Assembly (NCBI GenBank): GCA_037443645.1
Contig: JBBINY010000015.1
Span: 1 to 52,838 of the forward strand
Origin: UBA2336 sp037443645
GTDB lineage: Bacteria; Bacteroidota; Bacteroidia; Cytophagales; Cyclobacteriaceae
Reading direction: 5' to 3'
DNA length: 52,838 bases
Shown: positions 1-9,280 of the stretch, piece by piece
Layout of the letters: each line of letters opens with the position of its first letter
How positions within the stretch are numbered: position 1 is the stretch's first letter
Notes under the pieces: model-generated
The model's input: only the letters and a program-made list of their open reading frames with translations
The model's database searches: none
Told to the model about the DNA's origin: nothing
Made by a program: the position numbers and the translations under genes

Positions 1-2
1 AA

Positions 3-74
3 GATCATGAGCTTGTAACCATTCCCAACTCACTGCTCTTTCAGAAGATCATTAAAGTTGTTGAACAGGTGTAG
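3..74 (+). CDS. C-terminal end of an unidentified protein, cut by the window edge
   Basis: An open frame enters from the left edge and stops at 72-74, giving 23 residues that begin DHELVTIPNSLLFQKII. The VTIPNSLL stretch loosely recalls the beta-domain of MscS-type channels, but in that family the motif is far from the C-terminus, so I do not assign a function. The frame faces the sod gene convergently. It could also be a chance open frame. Confidence 0.35.
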   Translation, partial: DHELVTIPNSLLFQKIIKVVEQV

Positions 75-136
75 ATCGGAGGCTTCCTGAAACAGCTCCG
101 GCATTTTAAACTTCGCTGAGTTTGCTTAATCCGGCC

Positions 137-745
137 TTACATCGCTGCAGTAAAACGCTTCGCCACTTCCGTCCAGTTCACCACATTCCACCATGCGGCA
201 ATGTAATCAGGTCTGCGGTTTTGGTAATTCAGGTAGTAGGCATGTTCCCACACATCGCAACCCAAAATGGGTGTGCCTTTAACTTCGGCTACGTCCATCA
301 ACGGGTTATCCTGATTGGGTGTTGAGGTTATCTGCAGCTTTTTACTTCCATCCACAATAAGCCACGCCCAGCCTGAACCAAACCGGCCTGCTCCGGCAGC
401 AGCAAATTTGGTTTTGAATTCATCGAAATTTCCAAAGGCTGAGTTAATGGCATCGGCCAGTGATCCGGTTGGGGTACCCCCTGCATTCGGCCCCATGATG
501 GCCCAGAACAAACTGTGGTTATAATGACCTCCACCGTTATTGCGCACGGCTACCGGGTACTTCGAAATGGTTTTACAAATCTCTTCAATACTCAGTTTAT
601 CGGCATCGGTGTTGGCAATGGCATTATTCAGGTTGGTGACATACGCATTGTGATGCTTTCCGTGGTGAATTTCCATGGTGCGGGCATCAATGTGCGGTTC
701 AAGTGCATTAAACGCATAAGGTAAATTCGGAAGTGTAAATGGCAT
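137..745 (-). CDS. Superoxide dismutase, Mn/Fe family
   Basis: Converts superoxide to hydrogen peroxide and oxygen. The 202 residues match the usual family length. Predicted metal ligands are His27 (in MEIHHGKHH), His77 (in HYNHSLFW), Asp164 and His168 (in DVWEHAYYLNY). The N-terminal helical hairpin domain is followed by the alpha/beta domain with GSGWAWL. The NQDNPLM segment carries the glutamine typical of Mn-type enzymes, though in Bacteroidota such enzymes are often cambialistic, so metal choice cannot be read from sequence. There is no signal peptide, so it is cytoplasmic. It is monocistronic, with its own promoter-like box about 57 bases upstream. Confidence 0.97.
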   Translation of the reverse strand: MPFTLPNLPYAFNALEPHIDARTMEIHHGKHHNAYVTNLNNAIANTDADKLSIEEICKTISKYPVAVRNNGGGHYNHSLFWAIMGPNAGGTPTGSLADAINSAFGNFDEFKTKFAAAGAGRFGSGWAWLIVDGSKKLQITSTPNQDNPLMDVAEVKGTPILGCDVWEHAYYLNYQNRRPDYIAAWWNVVNWTEVAKRFTAAM

Positions 746-801
746 AGGTATTCAGGTTATCGTTAAACATTCTTGTGATGAGGTCTCCCACTGAGGGAGA
801 G

Positions 802-809
802 CAAATATA
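802..809 (-). promoter_or_regulatory. Promoter -7 box for the superoxide dismutase gene
   Basis: On the minus strand this reads TATATTTG, an exact match to the Bacteroidota -7 consensus TAnnTTTG, with a TTTT 19 bases upstream in the -33 position. It predicts a leader of about 50 bases. The leader contains a short inverted repeat, CTCCC-tcagt-GGGAG. Confidence 0.5.
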
Positions 810-857
810 CAACCCGGATAAGGATTGGAAAATTCGTTCCGGGCCCGAAAAGGCCTA

Positions 858-1304
858 TTACTCACGGATTCGTTTAAAAAATGTATCCATCAACTCTTTG
901 GCTTCATCCCGGCCTACACCTTCCAGCACTTCGGTGCGGGGATGGAGCACCGGTGTCTTCACCAACCGGTAACCACGCTGCGGATCGGAGGCTCCAAAAA
1001 CAAGGCGTTGCAACTGCACCCAGCTTAAGGCTCCGGCACACATCACGCAGGGTTCAAGGGTTACATACAGGGTACATTCATCCAGGTACTTTGAGCCCAG
1101 GTAGTTTGCCGCAGCCGTTGCGGCCAGCATTTCAGCATGAGCTGTGGCATCGGTAAGCTTTTCGGTTTGGTTGTGTGCGCGGGCGATAATGCGGTTTTTA
1201 CTCACTACAACTGCGCCTACGGGCACCTCACCGATGGCAAGCGCGTTGTGCGCTTCCTTCAGGGCTTCCCTCATAAAGTATTCATCGGAGAACAATTCCA
1301 CCAC
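858..1304 (-). CDS. tadA: tRNA-specific adenosine deaminase TadA
   Basis: Deaminates adenosine 34 to inosine in the tRNA-Arg anticodon. The 148-residue protein has the cytidine/deoxycytidylate deaminase fold with the zinc site His56-Ala-Glu58 (HAEM) and Cys86/Cys89 (PCVMC). Glu58 is the proton shuttle. The ALAIGEVPVGAVVV segment near residues 21-34 is characteristic of TadA. It starts 3 bases after the stop of the upstream small secreted protein gene, so the two are probably co-transcribed. A guanine deaminase or other CDA-family role is less likely, given the length and motif context. Confidence 0.92.
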   Translation of the reverse strand: MVELFSDEYFMREALKEAHNALAIGEVPVGAVVVSKNRIIARAHNQTEKLTDATAHAEMLAATAAANYLGSKYLDECTLYVTLEPCVMCAGALSWVQLQRLVFGASDPQRGYRLVKTPVLHPRTEVLEGVGRDEAKELMDTFFKRIRE

Positions 1305-1307
1305 GGA

Positions 1308-1856
1308 TTACTTTAACCGGATGCTTTTCATTATAGAGTGGGCGGTGGGCTGCCATTCGGCACGCAGCCTGCGCGGGCAATTGAACGAGAACACCAGCGT
1401 GCGGCCAGGCTCAACCAGGTATTGGATGTAGGAGTACCGGAGTACGGGGTCCTTTAGTGCCAATTCGCGCCTGTCGCCCTTAATGCGGGATTCAAATTCA
1501 AAAAAGATGTATTCCTTCCCATGAATTTCCCTTGTGCCTTCGTCCAGCATATCTACACCATCAAAAAGATTATAAATACCTGACTTAAAAAATTTTCCGG
1601 CAAGCTCCAGGTCCGCATCCGGCCAATGGGTAGCAGATACGTTTACGCTGAAGTCCACTTCGCGGTCGGGGTTAGTAAACGCAGCAATCGGTTGCCTCAC
1701 CGATGGGTAGCGCTGCACAAAATCAATGTCGTCCATCGGCCTGAATATTTTGGGTAAACTCACCACCATGCCCTCAGCAATTTTGGTCTTAACCAGCTTC
1801 GGCTCGGTAAAGGATATCGCTGCAAGCGACAAAAGGAGGATAGGTAGTCTGCGCAT
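1308..1856 (-). CDS. Small secreted protein, possible PsbP/DcrB-like fold
   Basis: Function not known. I chose the ATG at 1856, which gives about 182 residues starting MRRLPILLLSLAAISF, a short signal peptide. The frame is open further upstream to 1946, but that extension runs into the aspS start region and lacks protein-like character. The body has alternating beta-type segments such as GMVVSLPKIF, DREVDFSVNVS and YIQYLVEPGRTLVFSFNC, ending AHSIMKSIRLK. This pattern resembles PsbP/DcrB/Mog1-like periplasmic proteins, which is an inference from pattern only. It is divergent from aspS and 3 bases upstream of tadA. Confidence 0.75.
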   Translation of the reverse strand: MRRLPILLLSLAAISFTEPKLVKTKIAEGMVVSLPKIFRPMDDIDFVQRYPSVRQPIAAFTNPDREVDFSVNVSATHWPDADLELAGKFFKSGIYNLFDGVDMLDEGTREIHGKEYIFFEFESRIKGDRRELALKDPVLRYSYIQYLVEPGRTLVFSFNCPRRLRAEWQPTAHSIMKSIRLK

Positions 1857-1944
1857 GGCACTAAAATTTAAACCATAACGGGCCGAATAAAAGAGTATTG
1901 CTAACTTCGCCCCCGCCATTAATTGTTCAAAATTACAAAAACCC

Positions 1945-3693
1945 ATGTTACGGACTCATACCTGCGGTGAATTGCGGATTTCCCACGTTAACCAAACGAT
2001 AACCCTTACCGGATGGGTGCAGCGCCTGCGCGATAAGGGAGGCATTCTGTGGATCGATCTGCGCGACCGCTATGGCATTACCCAACTGGTATTCGAAGAG
2101 GGCAAGACAGATCCGTCACTTATGGCGCTTGTCAAATCCCTGGGAAGGGAGTTCGTGATCCAGGCAGAAGGAACCGTTTCGGAACGCCTTTCAAAAAACG
2201 AAAAGATCCCTACCGGGGATATTGAACTGAAAGTTACCCGCTTAACCATACTCAACAGCTCCCGGGTGCCACCCTTTACCATTGAAGACGAAACCGATGG
2301 CGGGGATGAACTGCGTATGAAATACCGCTACCTGGATTTACGCAGAACACCCGTGCGTGAAAGTCTGCTGCTCCGCCACAAAATGGCTCAACAAACCCGA
2401 ACTTACCTGGATGGGTTGAATTTCGTTGAAGTGGAAACTCCGGTGCTGATTAAATCCACGCCCGAGGGTGCCCGCGACTTTGTAGTGCCTTCACGGGTTC
2501 ATCATGGCGAATTTTATGCGTTACCGCAATCACCGCAAACCTTCAAGCAACTTTTAATGGTCTCCGGCTTTGATCGCTATTACCAGATTGTAAAATGCTT
2601 TCGCGATGAAGACCTGCGTGCCGACCGGCAGCCAGAATTTACCCAGATTGACTGCGAGATGGCGTTCATCACGCAAGAAGATATCTTATCTACGTTTGAA
2701 GGGTTGATCCGCCATTTATTTAAAGCCGTAAAAGGAGTTGATCTGCCCTCCGTACCGCGCATGACGTATGACGATGCCATGAAGTACTATGGTTCGGATA
2801 AGCCCGACATCCGGTTTGATATGAAGTTTGTGGAGATCAAGCACCTCACCTCCGGTAAAAACTTTGGCGTGTTTGACAGTGCAGAACTGGTTGTAGGTAT
2901 TTGTGCCAAAGGTTGTGCGGAATACACCCGCAAACAACTGGATGAACTAACCGAATATGTTAAGCGTCCGCAGGTTGGCGCCAAAGGATTGGTGTATGTT
3001 CAATACAAAGCAGACGGAACATTTAAATCTTCTGTCGATAAATTTTACACAGCCGATGATCTGAAAAAGTGGGCTGAAGCATGTAACGCGCAACCCGGTG
3101 ACCTGATGCTTATTATGGCTGGCGAAACTGAGTCAACACGAAAGCAACTGAATGAACTTCGTTTGCTGATGGGTGAAAAGTCAGGCTTACGCGATAAGAA
3201 CAAGTTTGCTGCCTTGTGGGTACTCGATTTTCCGCTGTTGGAATGGAATGAAGAAACGAAACGCTACCATGCCATGCACCATCCGTTTACTTCACCCAAG
3301 CCGGAAGACATTCCTTTGCTGGAGACTAATCCGGGAAAGGTAAGGGCAAATGCCTACGACATGGTACTGAACGGCAGTGAGATAGGCGGGGGATCTATCC
3401 GTATTCACGATCGTGCCACCCAACAGATGATGTTCAACCATTTGGGCTTTTCAGAAGAAGAAGCGAAAAAACAATTTGGCTTTTTAATGGAGGCATTTGA
3501 GTTTGGCGCGCCTCCGCATGGCGGTATCGCTTTTGGTTTCGACAGGCTTTGTGCACTATTTGGCGGATCGGATTCCATACGCGATTACATTGCGTTCCCT
3601 AAAAACAATGCAGGCCGTGATATGATGATAGATACGCCTTCAAACATTTCGGAAGAACAATTGAAAGAACTGGGGATTCAGATAAGGAATTAA
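1945..3693 (+). CDS. aspS: Aspartyl-tRNA synthetase
   Basis: Charges tRNA-Asp with aspartate in the cytoplasm. The 582-residue class II synthetase has the bacterial domain order: an N-terminal OB-fold anticodon-binding domain (about 1-110, TLTGWVQRLRDKGG), the catalytic core with motif 2 (FRDEDLRADRQPEFTQID), a GAD insertion domain in the middle, and motif 3 near the end (GGIAFGFDRLCALFGG). Length is normal for a bacterial AspRS. The ATG at 1945 lies 88 bases from the divergent upstream gene. Whether it is discriminating or also mischarges tRNA-Asn cannot be decided from this window. Confidence 0.98.
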   Translation: MLRTHTCGELRISHVNQTITLTGWVQRLRDKGGILWIDLRDRYGITQLVFEEGKTDPSLMALVKSLGREFVIQAEGTVSERLSKNEKIPTGDIELKVTRLTILNSSRVPPFTIEDETDGGDELRMKYRYLDLRRTPVRESLLLRHKMAQQTRTYLDGLNFVEVETPVLIKSTPEGARDFVVPSRVHHGEFYALPQSPQTFKQLLMVSGFDRYYQIVKCFRDEDLRADRQPEFTQIDCEMAFITQEDILSTFEGLIRHLFKAVKGVDLPSVPRMTYDDAMKYYGSDKPDIRFDMKFVEIKHLTSGKNFGVFDSAELVVGICAKGCAEYTRKQLDELTEYVKRPQVGAKGLVYVQYKADGTFKSSVDKFYTADDLKKWAEACNAQPGDLMLIMAGETESTRKQLNELRLLMGEKSGLRDKNKFAALWVLDFPLLEWNEETKRYHAMHHPFTSPKPEDIPLLETNPGKVRANAYDMVLNGSEIGGGSIRIHDRATQQMMFNHLGFSEEEAKKQFGFLMEAFEFGAPPHGGIAFGFDRLCALFGGSDSIRDYIAFPKNNAGRDMMIDTPSNISEEQLKELGIQIRN

Positions 3694-3741
3694 GAAACCT
3701 GCTTTCTGCAAAAAAATTATCCCTGATCAAAAATAAAAGCA

Positions 3742-4530
3742 ATGGTTGTTGTACTGGGCATTCCAATTGATGAAAACTCTTCGTTTCTACAGGGCGCCCG
3801 GAGTGCACCAAACGCTATTCGTGAAGCTTTTCACTCCCCTTCTTCCAATTACTGCACCGAAGATGGACTTGACCTGAGTCAGGATAATCGCTGGAAAGAC
3901 GCTGGCGATTTAATGCTTTCAGCCATGCCCGCAGCAATGACCGAAATCACCTTTGCCATAAAGAATCAACTTGCAGCCAATGATAAAATCCTGTGCCTTG
4001 GCGGAGATCATTCTATTACCTACCCGATCGTAAAAGCCCTTTCTGCTGCCTATAAAAATCTCAACATCCTGCACCTTGATGCACACGCTGACTTGTACGA
4101 TGACTTTGAAGGAAACCCACACTCACACGCGAGTCCGTTTGCGCGCATTATGGAGCAAGGATTGGCAAAGCGACTCATACAGGTGGGCATTCGCACGCTC
4201 AACTCCCATCAGCGCGAACAAGCCAACCGATTTGGCGTAGAGATCATTGAAATGAAGGACTGGAGAGACGACCTTGTGTTTTCCTTTGATGGGCCGCTTT
4301 ACATTTCCCTGGATATGGATGCACTTGACCCGGCTTATGCTCCCGGAGTTTCGCACCACGAACCGGGCGGGTTTTCAACGCGACAGGTCATAAACATTAT
4401 TCAAAATCTGAAAGCCAATATTGTCGGTGCCGACATCGTGGAATTAAATCCTTCACGGGATATTCAGAACATCACCGCTATGACGGCTGCTAAATCTTTA
4501 AAAGAACTGTTGGCCAAAATGATCAGCTGA
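3742..4530 (+). CDS. Arginase/agmatinase family ureohydrolase
   Basis: A binuclear manganese ureohydrolase of 262 residues. All metal-binding motifs are present in order: GGDHS (about residue 92), DAHAD (about 114) and SLDMDALDPAYAPG (about 190). The last is followed by SHHEPGG, a substrate-loop segment seen in agmatinases and formimidoylglutamases. The exact substrate (agmatine, arginine, formiminoglutamate or another guanidino compound) is not decided by sequence. It is 48 bases after aspS. Its stop overlaps the start of the next methyltransferase by one base (TGATG), which suggests translational coupling. Confidence 0.9.
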   Translation: MVVVLGIPIDENSSFLQGARSAPNAIREAFHSPSSNYCTEDGLDLSQDNRWKDAGDLMLSAMPAAMTEITFAIKNQLAANDKILCLGGDHSITYPIVKALSAAYKNLNILHLDAHADLYDDFEGNPHSHASPFARIMEQGLAKRLIQVGIRTLNSHQREQANRFGVEIIEMKDWRDDLVFSFDGPLYISLDMDALDPAYAPGVSHHEPGGFSTRQVINIIQNLKANIVGADIVELNPSRDIQNITAMTAAKSLKELLAKMIS

Positions 4531-5264
4531 TGGCGAAGGATTACTTCTCCGGTCATTCAAAACTATATGCCACATTCAGGCCCACCTATCCCGATGAACT
4601 TTATCGCTTTATTTTTGGTCATTTGAAATCGTTTGATGCCGCGTGGGATTGCGCCACCGGCAACGGGCAAGTGGCCCGGGTATTATCCACACAATTTGAT
4701 AAGGTATACGCCACAGACATTAGTCAGCAGCAATTGGAATATGCTGTGCAGGCAAATAATATTATCTATTCAATTCAGCCCGCAGAAAAAACAACTTTCC
4801 CCGACTGCACGTTTGACCTGATCACCGTTGCGCAGGCGATGCATTGGTTTGATGCAGACGCTTTTTACAACGAAGTGAGCAGAACCATAAAACCGGGCGG
4901 CTGGCTTGCTGTTTGGGGATATTCGAATTGCCGCATCAGTCCGGAGATTGATAAACTTCTTCTTGAATTTTACCACGACACCGTAGGGCAGTATTGGGAT
5001 GGCGCCCGCAAACTGGTGGATGAACATTACCGAACCATCCCCTTTCCGTTTGAAGAAGTGGCGACTCCGGAATTTTTGATCAGGAAAGAGTGGACAGCAA
5101 AAGACTTTGCAGGATACATTACTACCTGGTCGGCTACGCAAAAATACATTCGCACCACCGGTGTTGATCCCGTACCACAATTCATCAAGCAAATAAATCG
5201 GTATTGGATAAAAGAAATGCCTGTAGCATTTCCGGTGTTTCTCAGACTAATGAGGGTAAAATAA
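4530..5264 (+). CDS. Class I SAM-dependent methyltransferase
   Basis: A cytoplasmic methyltransferase of 244 residues with unknown substrate. Motif I is DCATGNGQVARVL (about 40-52), followed by the acidic strand-2 residue in VYATDIS. The AQAMHWFDADAF segment resembles the trans-aconitate methyltransferase / YCR-type subgroup, followed by IKPGGWLAVWGY. The start overlaps the stop of the arginase-family gene by one base, and the stop lies 15 bases before the next gene, so 3742-6242 is probably one operon. Confidence 0.88.
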   Translation: MAKDYFSGHSKLYATFRPTYPDELYRFIFGHLKSFDAAWDCATGNGQVARVLSTQFDKVYATDISQQQLEYAVQANNIIYSIQPAEKTTFPDCTFDLITVAQAMHWFDADAFYNEVSRTIKPGGWLAVWGYSNCRISPEIDKLLLEFYHDTVGQYWDGARKLVDEHYRTIPFPFEEVATPEFLIRKEWTAKDFAGYITTWSATQKYIRTTGVDPVPQFIKQINRYWIKEMPVAFPVFLRLMRVK

Positions 5265-5279
5265 TCCCCGATCCTCTTT

Positions 5280-6242
5280 ATGAAAGCTTCAACCCGGACA
5301 ACATACGGTTCACCTGAGGTTATTACCATAAAGGAAATTGAAAAGCCAACTCCCAAAGCAAATGAAATATTAGTACGCATCCATGCCACTACCGTAAACC
5401 GCACCGACTGCGGAGCACTTTGGGGAAAGCCCTTTGTTTTCCGATTTTTTGTTGGATTGTTTAAACCCAAATACTCCATTACCGGAACCGACTTTGCCGG
5501 AGTCATTGAAGCTGTGGGCGAAAAGGTCCGTGATTTTAACGTAGGCGATCAGGTTTGGGGATTTGATGATAACACCCTTCCCTCGCATGCGGAATACATG
5601 GCCATCGACAGCAAGAAGCCTGTGATAAAAATCCCGAATGGCTTTTCTTTTGAACAAGCGGCAGCCAGTGCAGAAGCAGCACATTATGCTTATAATTTTT
5701 TAAATAAAGTAAAACTTAAGCCGGGAGCAAAAGTTTTGGTTAATGGTGGAACCGGAGGCATAGGTTCGGCTGCCATTCAGTTTTTAAAGAGCATGGATAT
5801 TTTCGTAACTGCTGTTTGTCATTCGCAATACGATGATCGTGTTCGTGCGCTCGGCCCTGACCGCATCATTCATTACGACAAAGAAGACTTCACCCGGGAT
5901 CATGAAAAATATGATTTCGTTTTCGATGCTGTAGGCAAAAGCTCATTCAAACCCTGCACAAGAATCTTAAAAGAAAAAGGCATTTACATTTCCTCCGAAT
6001 TGGGACCGGGTTCTGAAAATTTGTATTTACCCTTGCTAACATCCATTAAAGGAGGCAAGAAAGTTATCTTCCCGTTTCCCATTGATATTTCCAAAAGCCT
6101 TGCCTATGTTGCTGACCTGGCGGAGAAAGGAAAATTCAAACCACTTATTGATCGTACCTATACGCTTGATCAAATCAAAGAAGCCTTTGAATATGTGAAT
6201 TCAGGGCAAAAGATTGGGAATGTGATTATCAAAATAAACTAA
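5280..6242 (+). CDS. Zinc-independent alcohol dehydrogenase / quinone oxidoreductase family protein
   Basis: A medium-chain dehydrogenase/reductase of 320 residues. It has the GroES-like N-terminal domain (GTDFAGVIEAVGEKV, GDQVWGF) and a Rossmann domain with the NAD(P) motif NGGTGGIGSAAIQFL near residues 158-172. The structural zinc cysteine cluster of true alcohol dehydrogenases is missing, which places it with the quinone oxidoreductase/enone reductase type. The substrate is unknown. It is the last gene of the apparent operon with the methyltransferase and ureohydrolase. Confidence 0.88.
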   Translation: MKASTRTTYGSPEVITIKEIEKPTPKANEILVRIHATTVNRTDCGALWGKPFVFRFFVGLFKPKYSITGTDFAGVIEAVGEKVRDFNVGDQVWGFDDNTLPSHAEYMAIDSKKPVIKIPNGFSFEQAAASAEAAHYAYNFLNKVKLKPGAKVLVNGGTGGIGSAAIQFLKSMDIFVTAVCHSQYDDRVRALGPDRIIHYDKEDFTRDHEKYDFVFDAVGKSSFKPCTRILKEKGIYISSELGPGSENLYLPLLTSIKGGKKVIFPFPIDISKSLAYVADLAEKGKFKPLIDRTYTLDQIKEAFEYVNSGQKIGNVIIKIN

Positions 6243-6272
6243 AAACCAATTTTAAAGAAACAAATTGAAATT

Positions 6273-6365
6273 CGTCATCGCGAGGAATCCAGATGATCAT
6301 CGGGATGACGAAGCAATCCTATACTATGCAGCATAAAATAAATATAAAATTTTGGGATTGCTTCG
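6273..6365. repeat. Degenerate palindromic intergenic repeat
   Basis: Between two convergent genes there is a nested inverted structure. CGTCATC (6273-6279) pairs with GATGACG (6304-6310), and CGAAGCAATCC (6309-6319) pairs perfectly with GGATTGCTTCG (6355-6365) across an AT-rich loop. The vocabulary (CGTCAT-GCGAGGAA and ACGAAGCAATCC) resembles the palindromic intergenic repeats common in many bacterial genomes, here a worn copy. It may also act as a bidirectional transcription stop. The rest of 6243-6451 holds no gene. Confidence 0.55.
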
Positions 6366-6400
6366 CTCCGGCACACATCCCTTCCCCTCCACCTCCTACC

Positions 6401-6420
6401 GCAGGCAGGTGGCAGGCAGG
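6401..6420. repeat. Short direct repeat of GCAGGCAGG
   Basis: GCAGGCAGG occurs at 6401-6409 and again at 6412-6420, separated by two bases, just downstream of the palindromic repeat. It is likely part of the same intergenic repeat debris. Confidence 0.5.
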
Positions 6421-6451
6421 CTCACAATGCCGTAAACATGTTCAGCTGGTA

Positions 6452-9280
6452 TTACATCCCCATCATCACAAACGCACCCCAGTAGTAGGGATCTTTGTAT
6501 TTGGCCATCAGCTGAAGCTGGGCCTGTTTGAAGGCACGCTGCTTGTTGCCCAGCTTAATCCAGTTGGTATAGAAGCTCGTCATCAGCATTTGGGTGGCCT
6601 CATCATCCACTTTCCATAAACTCATAATGAGGGCATCTGCTCCGGCAACGAGAAATGCACGCTGCAACCCATACACACCTTCTCCGGCTTTCACATCGCC
6701 CAAACCGGTTTCGCAGGCGCTTAGAATCACCAGCTCGGTTCCCTCCAGGTTAAGGCTCATGGCCTCATAGGCCAGCAAAATGCCGTTGTCGTTGCTGCTC
6801 ATATCGGCCAGGGCTGCACCGGCCAGGGTTTTGCCACCCCCCGAGAGAATAATCCCCGAACGCAACAGGGGATTGTTGGCGGCATTCTCGGCATTCACTC
6901 CAAACACCGAGCCGCCTGATTCATCCACATCTTTCAGAAAGTAGCCGTGCGTGGCGATATGAAGCAGGGCCGGGCCTTTCAGGTTTTTAACATTGGCCTC
7001 CGTAGCATTTTGCTCCATAAATTGCGTGACCTGGTAGTTTGCCGTTTTTAAAATTTTTGACACACCCTCCAGTTCTACTTTGGTGCCCGGCAAGGGCGGA
7101 ACATCATTGGAGCCATAATCCGGAAAACCAAGCAGGAAAGCATTCTTTCTGCTCACCGTTGCTTTCCGTGCCTTCAGGTCGATCAGGTCTTTGGCATTGC
7201 CCAGCAACACAAAATCATACCGGTTCAGCAGGTAGTCTCCGTCCGGTTTCTTCAGGGTGTTCAGGTTCACCTGGTTGTAAACACCATCGGGCGAAATGTA
7301 GATCATGCGCTTGCCCGCCAGCTCGGGATCGATGCGCGCCCAATACTGGTTGTAGTTGAATTCATCAGGTTGCCGTTTCTGAATAACCGTGGTGTAGTAT
7401 TTGGCATACCGGGTTTCCAATTCCGTTCCGTTTTCCAACACCACCAGTTTGGGGAGTTCCTGGTTTTTAAGCAGCACCAGGGCCACATATTTCACGTTCG
7501 GTGTGAAATCCTGGCTGAAACCCCTTACGCGAACAATGTCAACAATCGCTTCGTTATCGGCCAGCAGGTCGCGCACCTGCTTATGGCTGATTTTCTGCGT
7601 TGAGTATCCGCTTGAAAAATCGGCCGACCGTTCCGACAGCGATTTTTCCATCGCATTGGCAGCGCGTTCAAGGGCAGCCAGATCAATTTTCTGCTCCTTC
7701 AGTTGTTCTTTGGAATACGAGTATAACCGCGCAAGCTGTTCTTTTTTATCGAGCCACTCCAGGTAATCGGCTTTCAATTGCTTGTCATTACTGGCCAGGA
7801 TGGTATTCTTTACCTTGTTGGTTGAATTGAGCAGCAGCGCTTTGGTAGCCATCTGGTAATCGAAGAAGTCCTGCGTGACATAGTCCAGTTCAACAGCAAC
7901 CTCAATCGAAAAATTAAAAAACCGTTGAAACCGCGGGGCAGTAACATCCCAGTAGCTGGTTTTCTCTGCTTCGCTCATGGGCGGAAAATACCGGTTTATG
8001 AATTCGATGGTTTTGTCCATCACATCGCGGTAGGTCATGTAGGCCTGGCTGTGCCGGCCGGATTTCCAATACAAAATGGCCAGGTTCTCTTTGGTATTAA
8101 CGTAGTCGGGATGGTTTACGCCCAGCAGGGATTCACGAACCGTTACCGCCTTCTCGAGTTGTTTTTCAGCTTCGGCATAGCGCTCATACATCCGGTAAAA
8201 ATTGCCGAGATCGTTCGTCACCTTTGCATAATAAATGTTCTGCTCTGTGAATCGCTTCTTATAAACTTCCTGTGACTTCTTGAAGAGCTCTTCCACTTTA
8301 TCGGTTTTCCCCATCTGTATGTATAAAATACCCAGCTGGTTCAACAGGCCCGCATATTCGGCATTGCCGGTCTGTTTGCGGTTATCAAACACTTTTTTGA
8401 TCTCCAGAAAATTTGCTTCGGCTTCGGCATACTTGCCCGAAAGCTGGTAAATGAACGCCAGGTTAGCCTGGAATTTCCGGTTGTCAAACGACTTTTTGCC
8501 TTGCAAGGCTTTTTTGGGAGCTACTGTAGAGGAGGTCATCGCCTTCTTCATCAGGTCGGCCGCTTCGGCATAACGGCCGATGGCCTGAAGTAACATGGCT
8601 TTGTTGTTCAGCAGAATGGCCTTTTGCATGCCCTCGCCAAAAACACTTTCGTTCAAGGTAATGGCTTCATCAAATTCTTTTTCGGCTTCGTTGTACTTGC
8701 CCAACGCCTGATCCAGCTTGGCTTTATTGTTCAGGTTGGCAATATAGGCCGCGCTTTTCTTACCCAGCGTTTGCTCACTGTAGTTCAGGCAACGGGTAAT
8801 GTATTCAGCCGCTTCGGAAGTTTTTGCCTGGGTAAGATACACCAGGCCCAGGTTGGAAAGGGCACGCAGGTAAACCATTTCGTTAGTTAACCCATTGCGT
8901 TCCATAAAGGCCTTAGCAGCAATCAACTGAACTTCGGCCCACTGGTACTTTCTCAATTCATAATACGAAATGGCAACCTGAAGGGAGTCGCGGGCTTTTT
9001 CTACTTGCGTCTTATCCGCTTCTTCACGGAGGGCATACAATAACTTTGTGCCCCCTTCGCCTTTTTGTTCGATATCAAAGAATCCGGCATTTTCATTTAC
9101 TGAGATGGCGAACTGAAAATCAATTGAATCGAGTGCCTGCTTTTGCTGCGCACCTTTTTTGCCTCCTTCCCTAGCCAGTGATTTGCCCAACTCACCCCAG
9201 AGGTCTTGTGTGAAGCCGCCAGACCAGGCAACTACGGAACAGAAAATAATCGCATACCGGATCACCGTATTTTTCGTCAA
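6452..9280 (-). CDS. Secreted TPR-CHAT domain protein
   Basis: A 942-residue protein with a signal peptide (about 1-25), a long array of tetratricopeptide repeats (about 85-420; YAEAEANFLEIK, YNEAEKEFDEAI and similar), a helical linker, and a C-terminal CHAT (caspase HetF-associated) domain. The predicted catalytic dyad is His778 (HIATHG) and Cys856 (LSACETG), so it is probably an active cysteine peptidase, acting outside the cytoplasm. The start is a TTG at 9280, fixed by the signal peptide and by a 4-base overlap (TTGA) with the stop of the upstream gene. TPRs normally bind partner proteins. No type IX sorting domain is present. The substrate is unknown. Confidence 0.92.
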   Translation of the reverse strand: MTKNTVIRYAIIFCSVVAWSGGFTQDLWGELGKSLAREGGKKGAQQKQALDSIDFQFAISVNENAGFFDIEQKGEGGTKLLYALREEADKTQVEKARDSLQVAISYYELRKYQWAEVQLIAAKAFMERNGLTNEMVYLRALSNLGLVYLTQAKTSEAAEYITRCLNYSEQTLGKKSAAYIANLNNKAKLDQALGKYNEAEKEFDEAITLNESVFGEGMQKAILLNNKAMLLQAIGRYAEAADLMKKAMTSSTVAPKKALQGKKSFDNRKFQANLAFIYQLSGKYAEAEANFLEIKKVFDNRKQTGNAEYAGLLNQLGILYIQMGKTDKVEELFKKSQEVYKKRFTEQNIYYAKVTNDLGNFYRMYERYAEAEKQLEKAVTVRESLLGVNHPDYVNTKENLAILYWKSGRHSQAYMTYRDVMDKTIEFINRYFPPMSEAEKTSYWDVTAPRFQRFFNFSIEVAVELDYVTQDFFDYQMATKALLLNSTNKVKNTILASNDKQLKADYLEWLDKKEQLARLYSYSKEQLKEQKIDLAALERAANAMEKSLSERSADFSSGYSTQKISHKQVRDLLADNEAIVDIVRVRGFSQDFTPNVKYVALVLLKNQELPKLVVLENGTELETRYAKYYTTVIQKRQPDEFNYNQYWARIDPELAGKRMIYISPDGVYNQVNLNTLKKPDGDYLLNRYDFVLLGNAKDLIDLKARKATVSRKNAFLLGFPDYGSNDVPPLPGTKVELEGVSKILKTANYQVTQFMEQNATEANVKNLKGPALLHIATHGYFLKDVDESGGSVFGVNAENAANNPLLRSGIILSGGGKTLAGAALADMSSNDNGILLAYEAMSLNLEGTELVILSACETGLGDVKAGEGVYGLQRAFLVAGADALIMSLWKVDDEATQMLMTSFYTNWIKLGNKQRAFKQAQLQLMAKYKDPYYWGAFVMMGM

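Noticed and set aside
3..74. An MscS channel C-terminus at the left edge
   Set aside because: VTIPNSLL resembles an MscS segment, but the stop comes only about 15 residues later, where a real channel would have a long C-terminal domain.
1857..1946. N-terminal extension of the small secreted protein
   Set aside because: The extended version has no signal peptide at its start and overlaps the aspS start; the internal ATG gives a clean signal peptide.
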